Positions 27,254-33,363 of a stretch of DNA of 33,363 nucleotides are shown piece after piece (positions within the stretch are counted from its first letter, which is position 1; every line of letters begins with the position of its first letter). A program made the position numbers and the translations under genes. Origin of the DNA: Verrucomicrobiota bacterium (GTDB lineage: Bacteria > Verrucomicrobiota > Verrucomicrobiia > Limisphaerales > SIBE01); NCBI GenBank assembly GCA_027623095.1, contig JAQBVM010000036.1, forward strand, positions 1-33,363, in the 5' to 3' direction. Below the pieces are notes generated by a model. The model did not search any database, had not been told where the DNA came from, and saw nothing but the letters and a program-made list of their open reading frames with translations.

Positions 27254-28360
27254 TTATCTCCATTGCCCTTCAACAATTTCGCGCAACGATAGCTTGAATG
27301 GATCGACAACGACATGTTTGATCCGTTCCCGTTTCCACGTGTATGTAATATGCACAGAACCATCTCGGGTCTGAATAACCGCAGGATACGAGAATTCCGA
27401 TCCCGGTTCATTTTCCAAAACCAGCGCCGCATACCAGCGCTTTCCTGTCGGTGAAATCGCGACATTTAGAATTTCCCGACTTCTGTCCGAGTGATTGTAA
27501 ACCAGTAGAGATCGGCCGTCCCGAAGGAGCACCGCATCGATCGCGCTGTTTGGATTCGGCAATTCCGTCGCCGTCATTCGGCCCCAAGTCTCGCCGCCGT
27601 TCTCCGACCAACTCTCGCTGATCCGCCGCTGTTTGGTCCTGCAAAGGATTTGAATCGCGTCGGTTCCGTGAGCCAGAATCGTCGGTTGAATCGCCGAGAA
27701 CTCCATCGCGCCGTTGAGGCGTTCCGTGCGAGACCAGCTTCGACCGGAAGTGCTTCCTCGTTCCATATGAACCTGCCAGCCGGCGTTTTCGGTGCTAGAT
27801 CCCGACAAAACAAGCCCACCCATCAGTTCGACCGGCTTGTTGCGAATCGGACCAAGTATGCCATTTGGCAGCCGTTTCGAATCCGACCAAGTCCTTCCGT
27901 TGTCTGTCGACGTCATGAGCATTCCCCACCAGGAGCTTGGACTCGGACCCACTTTGTAAAAGAGAAACAGCGGACCCATCTTCGGCTGAAACAAAACAGG
28001 ATTCCAACATGGATATTGAATACGCTTCTTTTCGTCCGACCCATTCGCAACCTCGACAGGCTCCGACCATTTCTGCCCGTCATGGCGTGACATCCATATC
28101 CCCACGTCGAGTTTTCCCTCCGCCGTTCCTCCGAACCAGGCCGCTACTAAGCCTGAACCGGTCTCAACAATTGTCGAAGCATGACACGAGCGAAAGGACG
28201 GGTTCTCAAATAGGAACTCCGATTTCACGTATCCCACCTGCTCTGAGCTGCCGCCATCCGCCGCTGCGTTAGCCGTCCGTGTGCCCTGCGAACCGGCAAA
28301 GCTCATCCACCCGAGCAGAATCAAGATTCGCAAAACATATGATGTAAGTCTGATACGCAT
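27254..28360 (-). CDS. Sialidase-like (BNR/Asp-box) secreted protein
   Basis: This 368-residue protein has a signal peptide (YVLRILILLGWMSFAGSQG). The six-bladed propeller is marked by Asp-box motifs STDNGRTW and SENGGETW and degenerate ones (SRHDGQKW). FRSCHAST near residue 57 could supply the Arg of the sialidase RIP-type motif. FHAST and GG.LVL.GS are typical of BNR_2 proteins often annotated as exo-alpha-sialidases; actual substrate specificity cannot be read from the sequence. The ATG at 28360 is chosen; a GTG at 28366 is in frame. No clear ribosome site. It lies downstream of the sialate O-acetylesterase gene on the same strand, but 400 bp of gene-free DNA separates them. Confidence 0.85.
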   Translation of the reverse strand: MRIRLTSYVLRILILLGWMSFAGSQGTRTANAAADGGSSEQVGYVKSEFLFENPSFRSCHASTIVETGSGLVAAWFGGTAEGKLDVGIWMSRHDGQKWSEPVEVANGSDEKKRIQYPCWNPVLFQPKMGPLFLFYKVGPSPSSWWGMLMTSTDNGRTWSDSKRLPNGILGPIRNKPVELMGGLVLSGSSTENAGWQVHMERGSTSGRSWSRTERLNGAMEFSAIQPTILAHGTDAIQILCRTKQRRISESWSENGGETWGRMTATELPNPNSAIDAVLLRDGRSLLVYNHSDRSREILNVAISPTGKRWYAALVLENEPGSEFSYPAVIQTRDGSVHITYTWKRERIKHVVVDPFKLSLREIVEGQWR

Positions 28361-28402
28361 TTTCACTGGGATGATAAGTAAGCGTAATCGCCCGCCTGCG
28401 CA

Positions 28403-28442
28403 AGCGACGGTTTTCCAACCTTCAAGACTGCCAACCGTCGCT
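28403..28442. repeat. 10-bp inverted repeat upstream of the sialidase gene
   Basis: AGCGACGGTT (28403-28412) and AACCGTCGCT (28433-28442) are perfect complements around a 20-nt centre. The repeat lies about 40 bp upstream of the sialidase start, read on the minus strand. It could be a leader hairpin, an operator, or part of an interspersed element. Confidence 0.5.
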
Positions 28443-28517
28443 CTTACTCTCCCTGAATCGAGGTATCGAGGCGGCGGTAGATGTGCGAAGCGGTTGAAAA
28501 CCTTCCATATAGCTAGC

Positions 28518-28567
28518 GAGGCCGGGCCTCAGACCGGGCGCTTGGAGCGCGGCTTGTCCCAAGCCGC
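28518..28567. repeat. Two adjacent GC-rich hairpins
   Basis: GAGGCCGGGCCTC (28518-28530) forms a 5-bp stem with a 3-nt loop. GCGGCTTG, loop TCC, CAAGCCGC (28549-28567) forms a perfect 8-bp stem. From memory, GCGGCTT...AAGCCGCAGC is a common dispersed intergenic motif in verrucomicrobial genomes, but I cannot check other copies. Confidence 0.45.
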
Positions 28568-28735
28568 AGCACTTCCGCAGCGGGTGAAGCGTTTCATAGG
28601 TTCGGGCGCGCGCAATACGTCCACGTGCTGCGGGCTGAGACAGCCCTCGGTCCGGTGCATGCGAATGGAAACTTGACTCATTTACAACAACTTTTGAAGT
28701 TCAAGGAATCTAGACCGGATTGGACGTTTTGCCAC

Positions 28736-28768
28736 CGCCACATGAGATTGTGGCGCCTCGGCGCCCCT
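28736..28768 (-). terminator. Hairpins directly after the esterase stop
   Basis: CGCCACA, loop TGAGAT, TGTGGCG (28736-28755) gives a perfect 7-bp stem. GGCGC, CTCG, GCGCC (28752-28765) is an alternative overlapping 5-bp stem. They lie within about 35 bp of the esterase TAG. On the minus strand no T-run follows, so this would be a non-canonical terminator. On the plus strand a T-run (28772-28778) follows the GC stem. Confidence 0.4.
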
Positions 28769-30364
28769 CTATTTTTTTGGCGCGGTTATCATTGGGAAGT
28801 CGTCCGTCCGGAAAGGAGTCGCCGGAAGTCCCTCATTGTTCCAAAGGTTCACGACCGGATAATCAGCCCATCCAAATCGAACCGCCGCGGGCTCCGAAAC
28901 TTCAGAACTCCGAACCACCACACGATTGTTGCGAATCCGGGCGGTCGCCGGGACAAATTTCCGGTCGGCTCCCGCTATTGTGAAACCTGTGAGTTCTCCG
29001 CCGCGCGCTTCAAGACCACTGCCAACGTGATCAAAACTTAAGACAGCTCGATTATCCCGGATCTGCATTCCAGTGTAAACCGGGCCGGAATAAACAATCT
29101 TCCGGCCGTACGCGATTCCTTGCGCGGCCAGTGCCAACCGCGCGCCCACAGGCTCTTTCTTTCGCGGATGAATGTCGTCCTCCTCGCCCACGTCGGTGAT
29201 CACTGCCATTCCGACCTTTGGCAGAATCTGCGTCGCCAGGAGCTGCGCTTCCCTTAGCTCTGCCCAATCACTCTCCGCCGGTTCCTGCTTGATCTTCTTG
29301 AACGGCGCCAATTGCACTTCCAAGAATGTGAAGTCCCCCACACCCCAATCACGGCGCCAATTGCGAATCATATCGGCAAACAGGGATCGGTATTGATGCG
29401 CGCGTCCTGCATTCGATTCACCTTGGTACCAAATGGCCCCTTGAACGCCAAAAGGGATCAGTGGCGCGATCATGCCATTATAGAGTTCACTTGGTTTCCA
29501 AGAAGGTTTCCGCGGCGGTCTCGCATCGGAGGTTTTTCCCTGGCTTTTAAGCTCCGCCTGCTCCGTCTCATACTTGGCTAGCGCCTCTTCATACCGGGCG
29601 ATCGAGTCTTCATATCCTTCAAGGATTTCGGTCCGATATCGCGAATTGCTCTCGAGCGTCTGGTGACTCATCCACACTTCTGCGGGCGAACCTCCCCAAG
29701 AAGTATGAATCAGCCCCACCGCCACCCCGAGGGCTTTCTGAAGATCACGTCCAAAAAAATACGCCACGGCTGAAAAGTCCGCCGTGCTGTCAGGCGCGGC
29801 CAGCTTCCATTGGGCCTTTACGTCATTGACCGGTTCGGTTTCTTTCAATTTCGGGACGGTGTATAATCGGAGCATCGCATTGCCGGAGTTCTCTATTGCC
29901 TTCTCCGGTTCGAAGCTCCGCTTCAATGGCCACTCCATATTGGACTGGCCGCTGCAAATCCAGACTTCTCCAACATGAACGTCTTTCAATTCGATCGTGT
30001 TTTTCCCGAGCACCGTTAGCGAATCCGGTCCCCCGGCTTTCGCCGCTGCTAGCTTGATCATCCATTTTCCGTCCTTCGCTTCGGTCGCCAGTTTTTGACT
30101 CCGGAACTCTACGGTGACTTTCTCCCCAGGGTCCGCCCAGCCCCAAACAGCGATCGGCGCGCCCTGTTGCAACACCATATGGTCGCTGAACAGCCCGTGC
30201 AGCTTAACGTCAGCTCGGACCATCGGTCCGATCGCCGCTAATAACAACAGGGTTCCTATGGCCGCATATCGGCGAAGAGATTTGCTTTGATATCCGTACA
30301 ATTGCCGGCCGCGAATCGAGAGTGCATTCTTTGGTTTCATGGGAATATCGGTGGTTGTGCTCAT
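28769..30364 (-). CDS. Sialate O-acetylesterase-like SGNH hydrolase
   Basis: This secreted esterase is predicted to remove O-acetyl groups from sialic acid or other glycans. With the ATG at 30364 it has 531 residues. A signal peptide (YAAIGTLLLLAAIGPMVRA) precedes a beta-rich domain (DVKLHGLFSDHMVLQQGAP). The SASA/SGNH core has the nucleophile Ser141 in CSGQSNMEWP, GAIWYQGESNAGR as the oxyanion block and the catalytic Asp/His in DDIHPRKK. The region between about residues 265 and 310 is a charged insertion (YEEALAKYETEQAELKSQGK). The open frame continues to 30490, overlapping lptF, but GGAG lies 11-14 nt before the chosen ATG and the extension is not hydrophobic. The downstream sialidase-like gene suggests joint breakdown of acetylated glycans. 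Confidence 0.9.
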   Translation of the reverse strand: MSTTTDIPMKPKNALSIRGRQLYGYQSKSLRRYAAIGTLLLLAAIGPMVRADVKLHGLFSDHMVLQQGAPIAVWGWADPGEKVTVEFRSQKLATEAKDGKWMIKLAAAKAGGPDSLTVLGKNTIELKDVHVGEVWICSGQSNMEWPLKRSFEPEKAIENSGNAMLRLYTVPKLKETEPVNDVKAQWKLAAPDSTADFSAVAYFFGRDLQKALGVAVGLIHTSWGGSPAEVWMSHQTLESNSRYRTEILEGYEDSIARYEEALAKYETEQAELKSQGKTSDARPPRKPSWKPSELYNGMIAPLIPFGVQGAIWYQGESNAGRAHQYRSLFADMIRNWRRDWGVGDFTFLEVQLAPFKKIKQEPAESDWAELREAQLLATQILPKVGMAVITDVGEEDDIHPRKKEPVGARLALAAQGIAYGRKIVYSGPVYTGMQIRDNRAVLSFDHVGSGLEARGGELTGFTIAGADRKFVPATARIRNNRVVVRSSEVSEPAAVRFGWADYPVVNLWNNEGLPATPFRTDDFPMITAPKK

Positions 30365-30452
30365 CGCGTTAGTCCACTCCAGGAGACGCAATTCGTCAAT
30401 GTTGAACACACCGATCGATCGACCCAAGCAGATTGGCAACGAATGAGTATTT

Positions 30453-31685
30453 TCACGATCGGTTCGCTCGCCACAATAGAAAGCCACCAACCAACTGAAA
30501 AATGAGATTGGGAATCCAAAGAATCAAATGTGGGAAAAGGTCCGGACGCGTTTCCAATGCTTGTCCGAGAACAAAAAAGCTGTAGTACAGAAACACTAGA
30601 ACGAGGGCGATGGCCACACCCACGGAGGTTTCGCGGCGATGTGCCCGGATCCCGAGAGGGATTCCAATCAATGTGAACCCGACGCTCGCGAACGAAAATG
30701 CAACTTGTCGATTCAATTGCACCTTCGCGGGAGTTGGATCGATGCCCAATGCTTCAAGCGACTTGATCTCCCGCCGAAGCTGATGAAAACTCATCCAGCC
30801 AATTCTCGGTTTTTCCGCCTCGCGGGGAGCCCCTCGCGTGCTGAATGGCCCTAGACGGGACTCCTCACTCTTTAGTACCCTCCACTCTACCCGGTTTCCC
30901 AAGGCATCGACTCGAATGATCCGTTTGACCTGAACCGCTGCTAGCTCCGTGTCCATGATTTCGTCGTCGGCATTTGGCCTCTTCCGATTACTGACAACGT
31001 TCCGTGTTTCCGTTATTACCTTCCGCAGGTTGAGCATCACGGTTTCTCCCTTCTCGTCCACCTCCAGGGTTCCGTCCACAGCCGATATTTTTCCAACAGT
31101 CACGTTGTCGTCGAGCTCATAAATCAAGATCTCGCGCAACTGATTTTCCTCTCGTTCGCGAACATAGATGATATACCCCGGCAAATTGCGCACGAACCGG
31201 TCTTCCGGAAGCAACGTCGCCGCCTGTTCAAGCCCCACACGATAGAGCAGCTCCTTGTAAAGAACGCGGCACTTCGGGGCGACCTCCAGCGACAACAAGG
31301 CGCATACTCCGCTCACGGCGACACTCAAGAGCAGAACCGGGGTGGCTAACGAAATCAGACTTAACCCTCCCGCCCGGGCGGCGGTCAATTCTTGATCCGC
31401 GCTGAATCGACCGAAAACCAGCAGGGTCGCCGTCAACATCCCCATTGGCAGGGCGAATGCCAGCACATAGGGCATCAACAGTCCAATCGCTTTCACCACC
31501 ACGACCAGACTTGCCTGCTGATTCACCAGCAACACCATGATCTCCTTGAGAATGTTCCCCAGCAACAGAATGAATGTAAACACCGTGATGGTCATCAACA
31601 GTGTCGATAGAACCTGCCGCGTGAGATAGAGATGCAACGTTCTCAAAGAGCAGACACTACTCATACTCGACATTTTCACAACCAC
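30453..31685 (-). CDS. LptF/LptG-family permease (YjgP/YjgQ)
   Basis: This is an inner-membrane subunit of the LptBFG ABC transporter, which extracts lipopolysaccharide for delivery to the outer membrane. It has 410 residues. N-terminal helices (VLSTLLMTITVFTFILLLGNIL, LLMPYVLAFALPMGMLTATLLVFGR) are followed by FSADQELTAARAGG, the coupling-helix region. A periplasmic beta-jellyroll (residues 140-310) precedes C-terminal helices (FSFASVGFTLIGIPLGIRAHRRE, SVGVAIALVLVFLYYSFFVLG and the last segment ending LLWRANRS). The start is uncertain among ATGs at 31685, 31673 and 31664. Only this one of the LptF/LptG pair is in the window. It implies a Gram-negative envelope. It is divergent from the methyltransferase gene with 19 bp between starts. 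Confidence 0.92.
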   Translation of the reverse strand: MVVKMSSMSSVCSLRTLHLYLTRQVLSTLLMTITVFTFILLLGNILKEIMVLLVNQQASLVVVVKAIGLLMPYVLAFALPMGMLTATLLVFGRFSADQELTAARAGGLSLISLATPVLLLSVAVSGVCALLSLEVAPKCRVLYKELLYRVGLEQAATLLPEDRFVRNLPGYIIYVREREENQLREILIYELDDNVTVGKISAVDGTLEVDEKGETVMLNLRKVITETRNVVSNRKRPNADDEIMDTELAAVQVKRIIRVDALGNRVEWRVLKSEESRLGPFSTRGAPREAEKPRIGWMSFHQLRREIKSLEALGIDPTPAKVQLNRQVAFSFASVGFTLIGIPLGIRAHRRETSVGVAIALVLVFLYYSFFVLGQALETRPDLFPHLILWIPNLIFQLVGGFLLWRANRS

Positions 31686-31704
31686 TTCTCACAGTGCAAT
31701 TCGA

Positions 31705-32520
31705 ATGGACCCTATCCGTGAACACAATCGCGGCGCATGGAATGACCGAGTTCGCCGTCGCGACTGGTATATCGATACGGCAGCCGATCAGGATTTTGCT
31801 CATCCTTTGGCGATTGTAGATCCAGACGGGTGGCTCGAACGAGACATGCGTCAGAAACGAGTTCTCTGCCTTGCCGCCGGCGGAGGCCGCCACGGCGTTC
31901 TCTTTGCATCCCTCGGGGCCGATGTGACTGTGGTCGATCTCAGTCCAAAAATGCTTGAACTCGATCGCCGCCTAGCCGTCGAAAAGAATCTTAAGATTCG
32001 ATTGATTGAGTCGTCCATGGACGACCTGTCGATGTTCGGAGATTCAGTATTCGACATTGTGGTTCAGCCAGTGAGCACATGCTACCTCCCGGATATCGGG
32101 CTTGTTTATCGTGAAGTTGCGCGGGTTACCGTTTCCGGTGGAGTCTACGTGAGCCAGCACAAGCAGCCTGTGAATATGCAAACCTCTTCCACGGCGGCCA
32201 CCCAAGGCTATCTGCTCACCGAGCCCTACTACCGTGCCACTCCCCTACCTCCAGTGCCTCCGGGCACTTGGCACCGGGAATCAGACACGCTCGAATTCTT
32301 GCATCGATGGGACCAAATTCTCGGCGAGCTTTGCAATGCCGGATTTGTAATTGAAGCGGTCTCCGAACCGCACCACGCTGATCCTGCCGCATTGCCGGGC
32401 TCGTTTGGCCATCGGAGCTTTTATGTTCCACCCTACATCCGCTTGAAAGCGCGCCGCACACACGCTGTCACCGACGCGAAACCGGCGAGGCTTTGGACGC
32501 CGAATCTTCCTCAGAGATGA
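31705..32520 (+). CDS. SAM-dependent methyltransferase, class I
   Basis: This 271-residue cytosolic protein has the Rossmann methyltransferase motif I VLCLAAGGGRHGV (residues 53-65) and the acidic VTVVDLSPKML strand ending. Further along are SSMDDLSMF and DIVVQPVSTCYLPD in the motif IV region. It belongs to the Methyltransf_11 type; the substrate cannot be deduced. A long loop rich in Pro/Ser/Thr (QTSSTAATQGYLLTEPYYRA) precedes the C-terminal part. Its stop overlaps the start of the uracil-DNA glycosylase gene (ATGA), so the two are translationally coupled. No clear ribosome site precedes the ATG. Confidence 0.88.
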   Translation: MDPIREHNRGAWNDRVRRRDWYIDTAADQDFAHPLAIVDPDGWLERDMRQKRVLCLAAGGGRHGVLFASLGADVTVVDLSPKMLELDRRLAVEKNLKIRLIESSMDDLSMFGDSVFDIVVQPVSTCYLPDIGLVYREVARVTVSGGVYVSQHKQPVNMQTSSTAATQGYLLTEPYYRATPLPPVPPGTWHRESDTLEFLHRWDQILGELCNAGFVIEAVSEPHHADPAALPGSFGHRSFYVPPYIRLKARRTHAVTDAKPARLWTPNLPQR

Positions 32521-33161
32521 TTCACCTCAACATGGACGCCGGCGAAACGACGATTACTTCACTCATCGAGAAACACATTACTCGGCTGCGGGCATGCAGA
32601 CGCTGCCGCTTGATGCAGGGACCTGTCGTTTCAGGCGGCCCCGTCGTCAGCAAAATCATTCTTGTTGGCCAGGCGCCCGGCGACAAAGAGCCGGTCCTGG
32701 GCCGGCCCTTTGCGTGGACAGCCGGCAAGACGCTATTCGGATGGTTCCAGCAGGCGGCAGGACTGCCTGAAGAAATGTTCCGACAACTGATTTACATGGC
32801 GGCTGTCTGCCGCTGTTTTCCCGGAAAAAAAACCACAGGCGGGGATCGCGTTCCTTCCGACGACGAAATCGCAAACTGCGCGAGCTGGTTGCGAGACGAG
32901 TTTGCGATACTTAAGCCGGAGCTCGTTATTCCGGTCGGTAAACTCGCCATCGCGCAGTTTCTTCCGCAGCCGAGATTGGACCGGTGCGTTGGTCGAAGCT
33001 TTCGAACCGTTCTGGCGGATCAACGATTCGACACGATTCCGCTCCCCCATCCCTCCGGCGCGTCTCCCTGGCATCGCATCGAGCCGGGCCGTACCCTGCT
33101 CGCCGAGGCTCTCGGATTGATTTCGCGGCACCCCTCGTTTCAATCGCTTACCAATACTTAA
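32517..33161 (+). CDS. Uracil-DNA glycosylase family protein (family-4-like, Fe-S type)
   Basis: This enzyme excises uracil from DNA. The 214-residue protein shows GQAPGDKEPVLGRPF (residues 51-65), the water-activating loop region where family 4 usually has GEAPG; here Gln replaces Glu. HPSGASPWHR (178-187) is the DNA-intercalation/active-site loop. Four cysteines fit the 4Fe-4S site of family 4: Cys27 and Cys30 (ACRRC), Cys98 or Cys100 (VCRCFP) and Cys121. The start ATG at 32517 overlaps the preceding stop (ATGA). A TTG at 32493 is in frame but less likely. It is one of the likely clients of the Fe-S assembly locus found upstream in the window. Confidence 0.88.
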   Translation: MIHLNMDAGETTITSLIEKHITRLRACRRCRLMQGPVVSGGPVVSKIILVGQAPGDKEPVLGRPFAWTAGKTLFGWFQQAAGLPEEMFRQLIYMAAVCRCFPGKKTTGGDRVPSDDEIANCASWLRDEFAILKPELVIPVGKLAIAQFLPQPRLDRCVGRSFRTVLADQRFDTIPLPHPSGASPWHRIEPGRTLLAEALGLISRHPSFQSLTNT

Positions 33162-33279
33162 TCTCGGACCAAAGCGCTTCCAAATCGCTGTCGGCCAATG
33201 CCAAGGATTTGATCCGCGCTTTCCCCCCACTCGACACTGCGCGGCGAAGCCACTCTCTCGCCTCGTCGATAAGATTCAT
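33148..33279 (-). CDS. Possible 43-residue small protein at the right end
   Basis: A short frame on the minus strand runs from ATG (33279) to TAA (33148-33150), overlapping the uracil-DNA glycosylase stop by 14 bp. The translation begins MNLIDEAREWLRRAV and ends LEALWSEIKYW. It looks protein-like: amphipathic helices, a balanced mix of charged and hydrophobic residues, and Trp/Tyr at the end. An in-frame stop lies 18 bp upstream, so it is not the end of a longer gene in this window. No ribosome site is evident. I recognise no family. Confidence 0.35.
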   Translation of the reverse strand: MNLIDEAREWLRRAVSSGGKARIKSLALADSDLEALWSEIKYW

Positions 33280-33363
33280 TTGGCAGGCATAACACTATGA
33301 TCACGAAACTCAGTTGGATTTGAGATTTTGGATGAAGTTTTTGATGGAGGTTGGGCCGGAAAG
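33280..33363. other. Right-end stretch without recognised feature
   Basis: I see no gene, repeat or structure here beyond the possible upstream region of the small minus-strand ORF. Confidence 0.4.

Larger units (their letters stand above)
28361..28768. other. Gene-free structured region between esterase and sialidase
   Basis: I see no convincing gene in these 400 bp; open frames on both strands are Arg/Pro-rich. The stretch holds several inverted repeats (28403-28442, 28518-28530, 28549-28567, 28736-28755), listed separately. Such density suggests a dispersed element or regulatory leader for the sialidase gene. Confidence 0.6.

Noticed and set aside
12258-28627. Other CACGTG cores at 12258, 26392, 27336 and 28622
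   Set aside because: None has the flanking TGTTC/GAACA arms of the two parS-like sites; each has several mismatches.

Overview
The window looks like a chromosomal segment from a Verrucomicrobia-type bacterium, probably near the Pedosphaera/Limisphaerales group. This placement is an inference. It rests on moderate-GC coding style, weak or absent Shine-Dalgarno sequences before many genes, secreted proteins with verrucomicrobial-style C-termini, and the neighbourhood of Suf genes, a tail-specific protease and sialidase/sialate-esterase genes. No 16S rRNA or other definitive marker is present. I saw no tRNA, rRNA, CRISPR array, prophage or insertion sequence.

Positions 1-7656 (plus strand) hold a housekeeping block: dnaE (replicative polymerase alpha subunit), pgi and mnmG. 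Inside mnmG lies a perfect 16-bp parS-like palindrome, with a second, one-mismatch copy just after the gene. This suggests a ParB-loading region, as is often found beside mnmG near oriC.

Positions 7657-15603 (plus strand) hold a nearly uninterrupted iron-sulfur cluster assembly locus. A Fur/PerR-family regulator is preceded by a PerR-box-like inverted repeat and a TTGACA element. It is followed by sufB, sufC, sufD, a SufU-type scaffold, sufT, sufS, a DUF1858-rhodanese fusion and a second, IscU-type scaffold. Two different U-type scaffolds plus a rhodanese lacking its catalytic cysteine make this the most interesting functional unit.

Positions 15587-19720 (plus strand) encode secreted proteins. 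One is a metzincin-like zinc protease with a thrombospondin-type-3 calcium motif. The other is a broken gene of three tandem alpha/beta repeats separated by Ig-like domains, disrupted by a stop codon and two frame-changing junctions that look like internal deletions.

Positions 19943-24418 hold a periplasmic Prc-type protease, a rhomboid protease (minus strand), a DUF4404-like small protein and a RodZ-like HTH membrane protein. A perfect 20-bp palindrome separates this last gene from the convergent minus-strand block.

Positions 24436-31685 (minus strand) run, in transcription order, LptF/LptG permease, sialate O-acetylesterase, sialidase-like protein, long NfeD membrane protease and a cupin of mannose-6-phosphate-isomerase type. 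A 400-bp gene-free stretch rich in inverted repeats separates the esterase from the sialidase. Divergent to this block, a SAM methyltransferase and a family-4-like uracil-DNA glycosylase (ATGA overlap) run to 33161, with a possible small antisense ORF at the right end.
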